The translations under genes and the position numbers were made by a program. A stretch of DNA of 64,000 nucleotides from Spartobacteria bacterium (GTDB lineage: Bacteria; Verrucomicrobiota; Verrucomicrobiia; Chthoniobacterales; UBA10450): assembly GCA_003134765.1 (NCBI GenBank), contig PLCM01000031.1, positions 250,601-314,600 on the forward strand, in the 5' to 3' direction. Shown here one piece after another: positions 8,470-16,624 of the stretch. Position 1 is the first letter of the stretch. Every line of letters starts with the position of its first letter. Under the pieces are notes generated by a model that saw only the letters and a program-made list of their open reading frames with translations, did no database searches and had not been told where the DNA came from.

Positions 8470-10578
8470 CTAATTTGGCGGAGTCGAGGGAGCTGGCGTC
8501 GGCGTTCCCGTTTCAGTTTGGCCAGGGACAGGACGTTTCGATCTGAGATTTTTCGCCTTGTCGGCATTCGCGTTGGGTGATGAACCGGGCGCCGCGCTCG
8601 GATTCACTTCTGAGGACGGGGTTGGAGTAAGAACGGGCGCCGGCCGCGGCACCAAGCGCCGGGGAACATTCGGCGGCGGTGTTGGCGTGGCCGGGGTGCT
8701 TTCGGATGGTGTGGGCAAAACTGCACGTGGTGGCGCGGTCGGGCGCCTCACCGGAGGAAGCGTTGGTGATGGTTTCGAAGCCGGTTCCGTAGCGGCTGAG
8801 GGAGCCGTTGGCGCGGGCGTGTTGATCACGGGCGGCGTAATTCTTCGCTGAACCTGGGGAGTAGTCGGCGCCGGTGATGGCTTTTCGACCGGCGTGGGAC
8901 TGGCGCGCGGCGGAATCGCGGGCGAAGGACGGGTTCGAATTACAGGTGAAACCGCCACAGCGGGCGTTGCCGTCGCCGCGGGCGCGCTTGCCGAGACGGC
9001 CGGGGTTGCAGTTGCTGCTGGAGCAACGGAGGCAGCTATGGACGGACTCGGTATCGGCCTGGGAGTGGGTGACGGACGCATTCTAACCGAAGCGGATGCG
9101 GCTGGTGTAGGTGTCGCAGCTGTTATTGCGGTGGCTGCGGGAGTTGGAATTGCCACGCTGGCGGCCGGTGTCGCGCTCGGCGTAGGTCTTGGACGTGTTC
9201 GCGGCGTGGCGGCGGGCGTCGCACTCGGAGTCGCTGCCGGTGCGGCCGGGGTCGGAGTCGTCGCACTCCTGGCAGGCGTCGCACTGGTCGCCGGCGTCGG
9301 TGAAGGACTCGGATTCTTCCTGGGCGTAGCCGCTGGCGTAACGCTCGCGACGGCCGTGGCTGACGGAGCGGGCGAAGTTGCCGCGGTGGCCGCCGGTGTT
9401 GGTGAAGTTGCCGAAGTGTCGTCCGGCTTTACGAATTTCTTCGAAGGCGCATTGGGTGGAGGCGTCGCCTCCGTTCTGATTCTCGTCCGCGCGCGTTCAG
9501 CCGCGGAACGGTCCGCGATCGTCCAGCCATTATCGATGCTCAGTTCAATGACACGCTCCTTTACCCGGCGAGGACGCGGCATATCACGGACCTCCGTGAT
9601 CACGGGGGCGGAAATCTCCAGCTCGTCGCCGCGCACGGTGGCGGCAGTCTCGGTGTTCTGTCGGCGCAACCGATAGCGCTCGATCGGCCGCGGGCCGCGC
9701 GACCGCAATTCGTCGTAGTTCGGTCCTTCATTTCTGATCGTCGTATTCGCAAAGGTGATGTTCGTCACGTTGGTCGTCTCGATGACAATGGTCGTGTTCC
9801 GCTCCGCCGGGACCACCGCTCGCCGAATCTTTTGGGCGCCAAATTCGTTGCTCGGAACGAACGAATACTGGTCGGGGCCGATATCGTAATAGCTGTCGGC
9901 CCAGTTCTGAATGCCGCTTCGATGATCGAAGCGCGCTTCCGGCGGCAATGGCGCCCAGCCGACATAATCCTTGCTCGTCCGCCACGACACCCAGGCCGGC
10001 GCCCATTCGTCGCCCGGCACCCAAACCCAGCCAACGCGGCGCAGACGCAGCCACCTGCCGTAATGGTAGGTCGCCCAACCGAACGGCTCCTCGGAAACCC
10101 AGGTCCAGCCCGCGTCGCTGTAAACCCAGCGCCCCTCGGTGTACGGCCGCCAATCGCGCGATTGTTCCGCCTCGCGTGGTTGCCAGACGTAGCCGTAATC
10201 GCCCGTTTCGCGCCACTCGCCGTAGGGATCGAGCTTTTCATAAAACATTCCGTAAGCGGCCGTGGAGCGTTTTTCCGTGGGCGTTTCGGCTCGCTCGCTG
10301 ATCACGGGCGTAGTCGGCGCGACCGCCGGCTCTTCGGCCGGGGTGGCCGTTGTTGCTGCCGCCGCCGCCTCCCGGTCCGCGAGCGCTTTTTCACGTGCCT
10401 CGAGATTGGCCTGCTCCTGCGCGAGACGCTGTTTTTCCGCATCTACTCGTTCGGCGGCGAGACGGTCCTGGACCTGGCGCTCCACCTCGGCCTTTCGTTC
10501 TTCTTCGGTCTGCTGTTTCTGGCAGGAAACAAAAAAAGCCAGGGCTGCGATCAATGGGAAAACGGAGAACTTCTTCAT
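8470..10578 (-). CDS. DUF6600-like lipoprotein with long Pro/Thr/Ala tail
   Basis: The 702-residue product has a lipoprotein signal (FVSC, lipidated Cys 19), a charged coiled-coil (about 21-75) and then a Trp/Tyr/Gly-rich domain (about 105-270) with repeats of the type GRWVYSDAGWTWVSEEPFGWATYHYGRW split over several copies, including VGWAPLPPEA. This resembles the DUF6600/FecR-associated domain of unknown function. A basic stretch follows, and from about 390 to the end the chain is low-complexity Pro/Ala/Thr/Ser. Probably envelope-anchored, with the tail spanning periplasm or cell wall (inference). Its stop codon abuts the stop of the convergent ligase gene with no spacer; CCAAAT/ATTTGG arms at 8462-8478 form a small hairpin across both stops. 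Codon use in the tail is repetitive, so assembly errors are possible. Confidence 0.85.
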   Translation of the reverse strand: MKKFSVFPLIAALAFFVSCQKQQTEEERKAEVERQVQDRLAAERVDAEKQRLAQEQANLEAREKALADREAAAAATTATPAEEPAVAPTTPVISERAETPTEKRSTAAYGMFYEKLDPYGEWRETGDYGYVWQPREAEQSRDWRPYTEGRWVYSDAGWTWVSEEPFGWATYHYGRWLRLRRVGWVWVPGDEWAPAWVSWRTSKDYVGWAPLPPEARFDHRSGIQNWADSYYDIGPDQYSFVPSNEFGAQKIRRAVVPAERNTTIVIETTNVTNITFANTTIRNEGPNYDELRSRGPRPIERYRLRRQNTETAATVRGDELEISAPVITEVRDMPRPRRVKERVIELSIDNGWTIADRSAAERARTRIRTEATPPPNAPSKKFVKPDDTSATSPTPAATAATSPAPSATAVASVTPAATPRKNPSPSPTPATSATPARSATTPTPAAPAATPSATPAATPRTRPRPTPSATPAASVAIPTPAATAITAATPTPAASASVRMRPSPTPRPIPSPSIAASVAPAATATPAVSASAPAATATPAVAVSPVIRTRPSPAIPPRASPTPVEKPSPAPTTPQVQRRITPPVINTPAPTAPSAATEPASKPSPTLPPVRRPTAPPRAVLPTPSESTPATPTPPPNVPRRLVPRPAPVLTPTPSSEVNPSAAPGSSPNANADKAKNLRSKRPVPGQTETGTPTPAPSTPPN

Positions 10579-10653
10579 GGTGTAGTTAGACAGGCGGACG
10601 GTTTGCTTATTCGAATGAAACTGCTCGCGAACGGAAATGACGGCACCGGTGAA

Positions 10654-10860
10654 TCAGTCTCTCGGGGAGGGCGATGCAGACGGCGCCGACGAAACGGGAA
10701 TGATCGTGATTTTCTCGATCTTATCGCGCCGTGTTCTCTGCACATTCGCATAGACCGCGAGCAGCGCCAGCGCGACAACGATAATGATCATGAGCTTGAG
10801 GCCGGCGCGCGGCGCACGGGATGACTTGGCGGTCTGCGGTTGGTCGCTGCCCGGTGGCAC
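10654..10860 (-). CDS. Small single-span membrane protein
   Basis: A 68-residue product with a cytoplasmic-looking basic N-terminus (1-21), one strong transmembrane helix (LKLMIIIVVALALLAVYA, about 22-39), and a short C-terminal tail with a Pro/Ser-rich end. It lies 39 bp downstream of the acyltransferase gene and 75 bp upstream of the DUF6600-like lipoprotein gene, all on the minus strand, so it probably shares their transcript. No family is recognised. The clean hydrophobic segment and operon position argue for a real gene, but comparative support is lacking. Confidence 0.6.
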   Translation of the reverse strand: MPPGSDQPQTAKSSRAPRAGLKLMIIIVVALALLAVYANVQRTRRDKIEKITIIPVSSAPSASPSPRD

Positions 10861-10899
10861 GGCGCACCGTCCCCCGCGCGCGAGAAGTGCGCAAGCTGG

Positions 10900-11517
10900 T
10901 CAATCGATCGAGAGGGCGGCAATCGCATCCATGACGCGCTGACTCAATCGCAAATAAAGATCCTTCCCCGACGGCTCCAGATCCTCCTCCGTGAAATAAA
11001 TCGGCTCGCCCACGACGATTGTGACCTGGCCAAGACGCGGCCATTTTTCGTGCACCGGCCACGCATTGAAGGCTCCGAAAATTCGCATCGGCACCACCGG
11101 CGCCAGTGTCTTCGCGATAACCAGACCCACTCCCGGCAAAGCGGGCTGCAGCTTGCCGTCGGGCGTTCGCTGGCCTTCCGGAAACACCAGCGTCCCCTCG
11201 CCCGATCTCAGGATCCGAATCAATGCCTTGAGCGCCGTGCGATCTTTTCCGCCCTCGGAATCGACCGGCACCACATTCAATTTCGGCAGGAGCCAGCCAA
11301 AGAAGAGCCCGTCCAGAAGAGTCCTGCGAGCGAGAAAATAAATGGCGCGATCAGACACGCTCCCCGCCAGAGGCGGATCGAGATAGCTTTGATGATTCGC
11401 CGCGAGAATCACTGGCCCGTGATTTATCATGCGCTCGCGATGCACGACCCTCAGCCGGAAAAGAATCCGGCCAAGCAACTTGATGATATGATAGCAAATC
11501 CAGTAGTACGGATTCAA
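10900..11517 (-). CDS. plsC: 1-acyl-sn-glycerol-3-phosphate acyltransferase (PlsC family)
   Basis: The 205-residue protein belongs to the LPLAT/PlsC family, which acylates lysophosphatidic acid to phosphatidic acid at the inner membrane. The catalytic NHQSYLD box (NHx4D, 41-47) and the glycerophosphate-binding FPEGQR (112-117) are both intact, and a hydrophobic N-terminal helix (about 5-20) anchors it. A third conserved block, VVPMRIFGAF, follows. It starts 4 bp after the cmk stop, in the order aroA-cmk-plsC, a linkage found in several bacterial phyla. The length is somewhat short for PlsC but complete. Substrate specificity among lysophospholipids cannot be read from sequence. Confidence 0.92.
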   Translation of the reverse strand: MNPYYWICYHIIKLLGRILFRLRVVHRERMINHGPVILAANHQSYLDPPLAGSVSDRAIYFLARRTLLDGLFFGWLLPKLNVVPVDSEGGKDRTALKALIRILRSGEGTLVFPEGQRTPDGKLQPALPGVGLVIAKTLAPVVPMRIFGAFNAWPVHEKWPRLGQVTIVVGEPIYFTEEDLEPSGKDLYLRLSQRVMDAIAALSID

Positions 11518-11521
11518 AGCC

Positions 11522-12184
11522 CTAGCGGATTTCCATCCCTTTCATTTTCAATCGGCCCACGATTTCACCCACCACGCCTTCAATCGTCAGGTTCGAGCTG
11601 TCGATGACGTGCGCGTCTTCAGCGATGATGAGCGGCGAAGCACGCCGCGAGGAATCGGCGCGGTCGCGGGCGGCGATCTGATCGCGCTGGCCCTGGGCCT
11701 GCCGGCGCCGCAGGCGCACTTCCGGCGACGCATCGATGTAGAATTTGTAGGGGGTTTCGGGGAAAACGACCGAGCCGATATCGCGTCCTTCCATGACGAT
11801 GTCGTGAGCGCGCGCAAAGCCACGCATTTTTTCGACAAGGATCTCGCGAACCCGCGGCACGCTGCTAACGAGCGAGACTTCTTCGTTCACCCGGTCGTCG
11901 CGGAGATGCAAGGTCGGGTCGACGCCATCGATGAGGATCCGGGAGCCATCGCCATCGAGAGTACAGTCGATCCGGGCGGCATCCAGCAATTGCGCAATCG
12001 CGACGCCGTCCCCAGGAGGCACTTTTTTTTCAAGGACGTGCCAGGTTACCGCGCGGTACATCGCGCCGGAATTGACGTACTCGAAACCGATCTGCCGCGC
12101 GAGGGCGCGGGCCACGCTGCTTTTTCCGGATGCGGCTGGCCCGTCGATGGCGACAACCCGATGAGCGCTTTCGCGCACGCTCAT
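11522..12184 (-). CDS. cmk: Cytidylate kinase
   Basis: This 220-residue protein phosphorylates CMP and dCMP to the diphosphates. The Walker A loop GPAASGKSS is at 15-23, and YVNSGAMYRAVTW, the substrate-binding EGRDIGSVVFP and the LID-like RRRQAQGQRD region follow in family order. The gene overlaps the aroA stop by 4 bp (ATGA at 12181-12184) and is followed after 4 bp by plsC, indicating one transcript with translational coupling. The length matches bacterial Cmk. No rpsA follows, unlike the common aroA-cmk-rpsA order. Confidence 0.96.
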   Translation of the reverse strand: MSVRESAHRVVAIDGPAASGKSSVARALARQIGFEYVNSGAMYRAVTWHVLEKKVPPGDGVAIAQLLDAARIDCTLDGDGSRILIDGVDPTLHLRDDRVNEEVSLVSSVPRVREILVEKMRGFARAHDIVMEGRDIGSVVFPETPYKFYIDASPEVRLRRRQAQGQRDQIAARDRADSSRRASPLIIAEDAHVIDSSNLTIEGVVGEIVGRLKMKGMEIR

Positions 12185-13533
12185 TCTTCTTCGACTTTGG
12201 CCGGCGTCAGCGAACTGATGACCGGAGTGGTAACGCGGACCCGCTTCGAACTTACGAATTCATCCAGCGTCTTTTCGAAACCGGGATAGGATTCGCGGAC
12301 GCACTCGACGTCCTGCACGACTGTCTCGCCGTCCGCGAACATGCCGGCGATCGCAAATGCCATCGCGATGCGATGATCGCCAAAGCTGGCGACCCGAGCC
12401 CCGCGCAACTCCCCGCGGCCGTGAATTTCGAGGCCGTCCTGCTGTTCGATGACTTCCACTCCCATGGCCCGCAAATTGTGCGCGATCGCGGCGATCCGGT
12501 CAGTTTCCTTAACCCGCAGCTCCTGGGCCTGGCGAATAATCGTTGTCCCGCTGGCCAGCGCACCGGCCACCGCGAGGATGGGCAGCTCATCGATCAGCTG
12601 CGGGATTTCCTTCCCTTGAATCACCGTGCCCTTCAGCGGCGCCCCCGTCACCTCAACGGTTCCGCTGGGCTCCATCTGGTCGACATCATCGACAGCTTCA
12701 CGGACCTGCGCCCCCATTCGAACGAGCACACCCAGAACGGCGGTGCGCGTATCGTTCAACCCCACATCACGCACCAGAAGATGACCGCCGGGCTGTGCCG
12801 CCGCGGCCACCAGCCAAAAAGCGGCGGAAGAAATATCGCCCGGAATCCTAAAGTCGCGGGATTCGGGAACCTGATCGCCAAAAATATTGATGGCGCCGTC
12901 TTCGTCACGGACGGTCCGGACGAGAAAGTAATTCAACATTAATTCCGTGTGATTCCGGCTGATGGAGGGTTCGCGCACCGTCGTCTTGCCTTTTGCGAAA
13001 AGCCCGGCCAGGAGCAGAGCGCTCTTCACTTGCGCGCTCGCAATCGGAAGATCATGCCGCGCCGCGCGCAGCTTCACGCCGTGAATCTTGACGGGGGCGG
13101 TTTCGTTCGGCCCTTGGGCGACAATGTTCGCCCCCATCTTGCGGAGCGGAAGGATCACGCGATCCATCGGACGCGCGGACAGGGTGGCGCCGCCCACCAG
13201 CACGCTATCAAAGCTTTGCCCGGCGAGGAGCCCGGCGAGCAACCGCATCGTGGTAGCGGAATTTCCGCAATCGATTTCTCCGGCCGGCGCCGTGAGCAGC
13301 CGTTTCTTCCCGTGCACGATGAGCATATCGGGCTCGGGATGCTCGATCTTGATCCCAAGCGCGCGCAGCGCCTGGACGGTGCGCAAACAATCGTCGCTCG
13401 GCAGGAAACCGCGCAACACGCAAACGCCATTGGTCAAGGCCCCAAGAATCACCGCCCGATGGGAGATGCTCTTGTCGCCGGGCACCGTGATTTCAGCCTC
13501 GATGCGGGGGGCACGTTTTATGCGGAATTCCAT
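12181..13533 (-). CDS. aroA: 3-phosphoshikimate 1-carboxyvinyltransferase (EPSP synthase)
   Basis: A 450-residue EPSP synthase, the sixth step of the shikimate pathway, joining shikimate-3-phosphate and PEP. Conserved blocks include PGDKSISHRAVIL (18-30, catalytic Lys 21), CGNSATTMRLLAG, GDISSAAFW, ELRVKETDRI and the late DHRIAMAF. The GNSATT block differs from the GNAGTAMRP form of enterobacterial class I enzymes. It heads the minus-strand aroA-cmk-plsC group and overlaps cmk by 4 bp. The upstream gap (13534-13709) has no gene. A second aromatic-pathway gene, aroF, lies at 53060-54076. Confidence 0.96.
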   Translation of the reverse strand: MEFRIKRAPRIEAEITVPGDKSISHRAVILGALTNGVCVLRGFLPSDDCLRTVQALRALGIKIEHPEPDMLIVHGKKRLLTAPAGEIDCGNSATTMRLLAGLLAGQSFDSVLVGGATLSARPMDRVILPLRKMGANIVAQGPNETAPVKIHGVKLRAARHDLPIASAQVKSALLLAGLFAKGKTTVREPSISRNHTELMLNYFLVRTVRDEDGAINIFGDQVPESRDFRIPGDISSAAFWLVAAAAQPGGHLLVRDVGLNDTRTAVLGVLVRMGAQVREAVDDVDQMEPSGTVEVTGAPLKGTVIQGKEIPQLIDELPILAVAGALASGTTIIRQAQELRVKETDRIAAIAHNLRAMGVEVIEQQDGLEIHGRGELRGARVASFGDHRIAMAFAIAGMFADGETVVQDVECVRESYPGFEKTLDEFVSSKRVRVTTPVISSLTPAKVEEE

Positions 13534-13709
13534 GTGACTCTAATTATTCGATTCGCGCCCAACCTTCGCGCTCGCGTTAAAGGGGCGACGGGCGACGCTC
13601 AGCATCGAGACAATTCGGAGGCTTGTCCAGCGTGGCGCTCTTCCTCTTCCGCTTCCTCTCCTTCTTCTCCCTTAGCCTCGCCAACAGAGGGAAAGCAGAG
13701 GAAGATTAA

Positions 13710-14099
13710 TCAGGGAACGAGGAATATCTTTTGCGTGTACGGGTCCTTGACCTCGGTTCCCGGTGGGAAACCGCGCACATCCACGTAACCGGAATTCGGC
13801 GCGTACGGGCTCGTGACAAAACCGGGCTTGTTCGGAACGGGAATTCCGTATGGAAGATCGCCTTTGGTTGGCTTGTTCACGGTAGCGGCTGTCGGCTGCG
13901 GCGCCGGCTCGGGCGTATTGTTCACCGGAGGTGGCGGGCCGGCATTCGTGTCATAGGGCTGCTGCGGAGGCGGATAGGGTGACGGGGTCGCCGATGGATA
14001 TCTCGAGGGATGCCGTGTCGGGCGCACGGGCGGTTCGTCCTCGCAGGCGGTAAACAATCCAAAAGCACCGAACACGAGGAGCGAGAGCGAAAGTTTCAT
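13710..14099 (-). CDS. Small lipoprotein with conserved C-terminal GYVDV...KIFLVP motif (paralogue 1)
   Basis: A 129-residue product from the ATG at 14099. The lipobox LFTAC gives a lipidated Cys at about 19. The middle (20-90) is Pro-rich and disordered. The last 40 residues are ordered and end in [18 protein letters not shown] then TQKIFLVP. The same C-terminal block closes a second lipoprotein at 47207-47716 (PGKPGYVFSPFDP, GYVDVTGYASGQKVKDPY, SGKIFLVP), so this is a small paralogous family. The function is unknown. The fixed extreme C-terminus suggests a binding or anchoring role in the envelope (inference). It faces the REC-phosphatase gene divergently, with no obvious operon partner. 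Confidence 0.82.
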   Translation of the reverse strand: MKLSLSLLVFGAFGLFTACEDEPPVRPTRHPSRYPSATPSPYPPPQQPYDTNAGPPPPVNNTPEPAPQPTAATVNKPTKGDLPYGIPVPNKPGFVTSPYAPNSGYVDVRGFPPGTEVKDPYTQKIFLVP

Positions 14100-14247
14100 A
14101 AGTGGTTTCGACGACATTGTATGCGTTGTAATTCATTGTCGGGCCGCTGACAATCGCTAAATACGGAAAGAGGCAGCAAACTTGGAACAAACCTCTGGAG
14201 AAAAATACAGTTCCGCCGCCGGTTCATTTCGAATCAAAGTAAAAACC

Positions 14248-15414
14248 ATGGCGAAAAATTCCGGTGAGCGAATCCTGGTAGCGGATGATGACGCGACGAG
14301 CCGCAAGTTGCTCATCCGCATCCTCACCCGCGCGGGTTTCGCCTGCACCGAGGCGCGGGACGGGATCGAAGCCCTCAAACTGCTCCGCGTCAATCCGCCC
14401 TCGTTGCTTCTTTTGGACTTCGACATGCCGGGAATGGACGGCGCGGAAGTGCTCAAGCAATTGCGGCAGGATAGCAACGCGATGATCGCTCAAATCCCGG
14501 CCATCATGCTGACGGGTCACGGGGGGGAGGAAAGCGAAGTCTTGTGCCTCGAAGCGGGCGCGGACGATTTCGTGACGAAACCGATCAACGACGCGGTGCT
14601 CCGGGCGCGGATCGATACGCAATTGCGCCTGCGCTCGATGCGGAGTCAGTTGCAGAAACAGAACGATGAACTCGAGGCGTGGCGGCACAATCTGGAACGC
14701 GACCTGGAAGCAGCGCGCCTCACCCAACAGTCGCTCATTCCGCAAAAACCGCCTGTCCTGCCGGGATGGGACATTGCGGCCTGTTATCGGCCCGTCATTC
14801 AGGTGGGAGGCGATATCTACGGCTGGCTGCGCATGCTGGATGGCCGCACTCTCTTCTGGATCGCGGACGCAACCGGCCACGGAGCATCGGCGGCGTTGCT
14901 GACGACCCTGGCGAAACTCCTGTTTCACCACGGAACCACCGAGAACAATCAGCCGGCGGAAATCATGGAAGCGGTGAACAACGATTTCCGCAGCATCTTC
15001 GGCGCGCGCTCGTTCATGACCGCGATGTGCGTGGCACTCGATCCCACAACGGGCCGGGCGACCGTGGTCGGTGCCGGTCATCCACCCTTGCTCGTGGCCC
15101 GCACCGGTGGCCGAACCGAATCAATCCGTTCCTCGGCTCCGCCGCTCGGATTGCTGGAGCGCTCCGAATTTATCGAGACAAGCGTCGAGCTCGAACCGGG
15201 CGATGCATTTTTTCTCTACACCGATGGCATTTACGGGCCGGACCATGAGGAAAACCCGCGGGTCTCCTCGACGCGGCTGGCGGAAATGCTGCAACCTCTC
15301 GCGGAGAATGCGCAGACTTTGCTGGACCGAGTGGTAGACCAGGCGGGGCTGAACGATCCGGGCAAAATGCCGCCCGACGACGTGGCGGCAATCGCCGTCC
15401 GGCGTTCAGAGTGA
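14248..15414 (+). CDS. Response regulator with SpoIIE-type phosphatase output (REC-PP2C)
   Basis: 388 residues from ATG 14248, chosen because the receiver domain begins within six residues of it. REC (about 6-125) has the acidic pocket ADDD, phospho-acceptor D57 in LLLLDFDMPGMDG and the conserved Lys 111 in FVTKP. A short coiled linker leads to a PP2C/SpoIIE domain (about 185-385) with GGDIYGW, ADATGHGAS, GAGHPPLL, YTDGIYGPD and PPDDVAAIAV. Phosphorylation of REC probably controls dephosphorylation of a STAS antagonist, as in RsbU/RssB-like systems. No STAS or kinase gene adjoins it; the STAS protein at 4190-4705 is one candidate. The hybrid kinase at 16625-18520 is a possible phosphodonor (inference). 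Confidence 0.92.
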   Translation: MAKNSGERILVADDDATSRKLLIRILTRAGFACTEARDGIEALKLLRVNPPSLLLLDFDMPGMDGAEVLKQLRQDSNAMIAQIPAIMLTGHGGEESEVLCLEAGADDFVTKPINDAVLRARIDTQLRLRSMRSQLQKQNDELEAWRHNLERDLEAARLTQQSLIPQKPPVLPGWDIAACYRPVIQVGGDIYGWLRMLDGRTLFWIADATGHGASAALLTTLAKLLFHHGTTENNQPAEIMEAVNNDFRSIFGARSFMTAMCVALDPTTGRATVVGAGHPPLLVARTGGRTESIRSSAPPLGLLERSEFIETSVELEPGDAFFLYTDGIYGPDHEENPRVSSTRLAEMLQPLAENAQTLLDRVVDQAGLNDPGKMPPDDVAAIAVRRSE

Positions 15415-15483
15415 GGCGGAGAATCTTTTCGAATCGCTAAATTTATTATTGCCCTCTCACGAGTGAAGGATTAATCAGCCTCT

Positions 15484-15771
15484 ATGCCGAAAACCAAAGC
15501 CAAGAAGACTCCTTCAAAACGTAAACCGAACGCCGCCTTCATGAGACCGGTGCAGCCCGACGAAAAACTCTCCGCAATCGTCGGTTCGAAACCGCTTCCA
15601 CGTTCCGAGCTCACCAAGAAACTCTGGGACTACATCAAGAAGAACGGATGCCAGGATAAGAAAAAGCGGACCATGATCAATGCGGACGATTCGCTCAAGC
15701 CCGTCTTCAACGGGAAGAGCCAGGTCAGCATGTTCGAGATGACCAAACTCGTCTCCGGACATCTTAAATAA
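15484..15771 (+). CDS. SWIB/MDM2-domain protein
   Basis: A 95-residue basic protein. After a Lys-rich N-terminus (1-17) a single SWIB domain fills the rest: ELTKKLWDYIKKNGCQDKK, then the MINADDSLKPVF segment and MFEMTKLVSGHLK at the end. Stand-alone SWIB proteins are typical of Chlamydiae and related Verrucomicrobia and may act as DNA-associated or chromatin-like factors; their biochemical role in bacteria is not established. It starts 69 bp after the REC-phosphatase gene and is followed by a strong hairpin at 15791-15816, so it may have its own transcript. Confidence 0.93.
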   Translation: MPKTKAKKTPSKRKPNAAFMRPVQPDEKLSAIVGSKPLPRSELTKKLWDYIKKNGCQDKKKRTMINADDSLKPVFNGKSQVSMFEMTKLVSGHLK

Positions 15772-15790
15772 ATCTTTCGGTTAAGTTTTT

Positions 15791-15816
15791 TAGCCCGGCG
15801 TGAATGCGCCGGGCTA
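15791..15816 (+). terminator. Hairpin after the SWIB gene
   Basis: A perfect 10-bp stem TAGCCCGGCG / CGCCGGGCTA with a 6-base loop TGAATG begins 19 bases after the SWIB stop. It is followed by GCTTTGT, a weak T-tract, so it is a plausible but not ideal intrinsic terminator. Confidence 0.6.
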
Positions 15817-15875
15817 GCTTTGTACTGGAACCACGACGGCTTGCGGAAAAACCCAAGCTGCCGGAAGCTAGGCGC

Positions 15876-16364
15876 GTGAAAAATTGGGGACTCTTCCTCC
15901 TGGCGATCGCGCTCCTGGCGGTTTCGTGCTCAAAAAAAGAGAGCGCCGTTACCACGACGCAGACCCAAACCCAATCGCTGTCAGCGAAGCCGGGCTGGCT
16001 GACCAGTTATGAGGAGGCGCAGAAGGAAGCGCAAGCGAAGCACAAATTGCTTCTGATGGATTTCACCGGCTCGGATTGGTGCGGCTGGTGCATCATGCTC
16101 GATAAGGAGGTTTTTTCGAAACCCGAGTTCAGGGATTACGCGGACAAAAATCTCGTTCTGCTCGAGCTCGATTTCCCGCGCATGAAAAAGATGCCGCCGG
16201 AAACCGCGGCGCAAAATGAACGGCTCGCGGTCCGTTACCAGATTTCCGGATTCCCAACCGTGCTGGTTTTCGACAGCGCCGGCAAACCGGTCGGCGCGCT
16301 CGGCTATACCCCGGGTGGGCCGCAGGCTTTCATCGCGCAGTTGGAGCGCCTGCCCAAAGGTTAG
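15876..16364 (+). CDS. Thioredoxin-like lipoprotein
   Basis: 162 residues from the GTG at 15876, which gives a typical lipoprotein signal with LAVSC and a lipidated Cys 18. An ATG at 15804 would lie close behind the SWIB-gene hairpin and spoil the signal peptide. A thioredoxin fold (about 45-160) contains SDWCGWC with redox cysteines 69 and 72, FTGSDW in place of the usual FWAxW, and a cis-Pro segment SGFPTVLVF. It probably acts as a periplasmic disulfide reductase or isomerase tethered to a membrane. It could be one recipient of electrons from the DsbD at 42380-44518 (inference). Members of this Thioredoxin_7-like group are common in Planctomycetes and Verrucomicrobia. Confidence 0.88.
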   Translation: MKNWGLFLLAIALLAVSCSKKESAVTTTQTQTQSLSAKPGWLTSYEEAQKEAQAKHKLLLMDFTGSDWCGWCIMLDKEVFSKPEFRDYADKNLVLLELDFPRMKKMPPETAAQNERLAVRYQISGFPTVLVFDSAGKPVGALGYTPGGPQAFIAQLERLPKG

Positions 16365-16424
16365 TGGTTTCGAGGCGCGCCGCGGACATCCACGCGCGAC
16401 CGCGAAATCAGGTTAATCCACTTT

Positions 16425-16605
16425 CCCTCATCCTAAGCTCCCTCGGGGAGAAGGAACTCGCTCCAACGATAGGGTGAACTTTGGGAGGGCGAGACTCTGT
16501 CGATTCGAAACGAACTCGTCTAGAACCGCCCGGCTCGACAGAGTCTCGCCCTACCAAGAGACCTCCCTCTCCCCGTCGGAGAGGGATGGGGTGAGGGTGC
16601 TGCGG
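16425..16605. repeat. Nested palindromic repeats (copy B1 inside a CCCTCATCC...GGTGAGGG element)
   Basis: The inner pair AGGGCGAGACTCTGTCGA (16486-16503) and its exact complement (16535-16552) form an 18-bp palindrome. Outside it, CCTCATCC...CTCGGGGAGAAGG on the left and CCTCTCCCCGTCGGAGAGGG plus GGGGTGAGGG on the right form a second inverted pair. The same inner/outer combination recurs near 39214-39397 and 58486-58562. The region separates two convergent genes. Confidence 0.8.
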
Positions 16606-16624
16606 GGGACGCGCCGGGTTCCGG

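Noticed and set aside
8894-9676. A long plus-strand frame rich in Gly, Val and Ala opposite the DUF6600-like lipoprotein.
   Set aside because: It is the mirror of the Pro/Thr/Ala repeat of the real gene; its composition follows from the other strand and it has no start signal or family.
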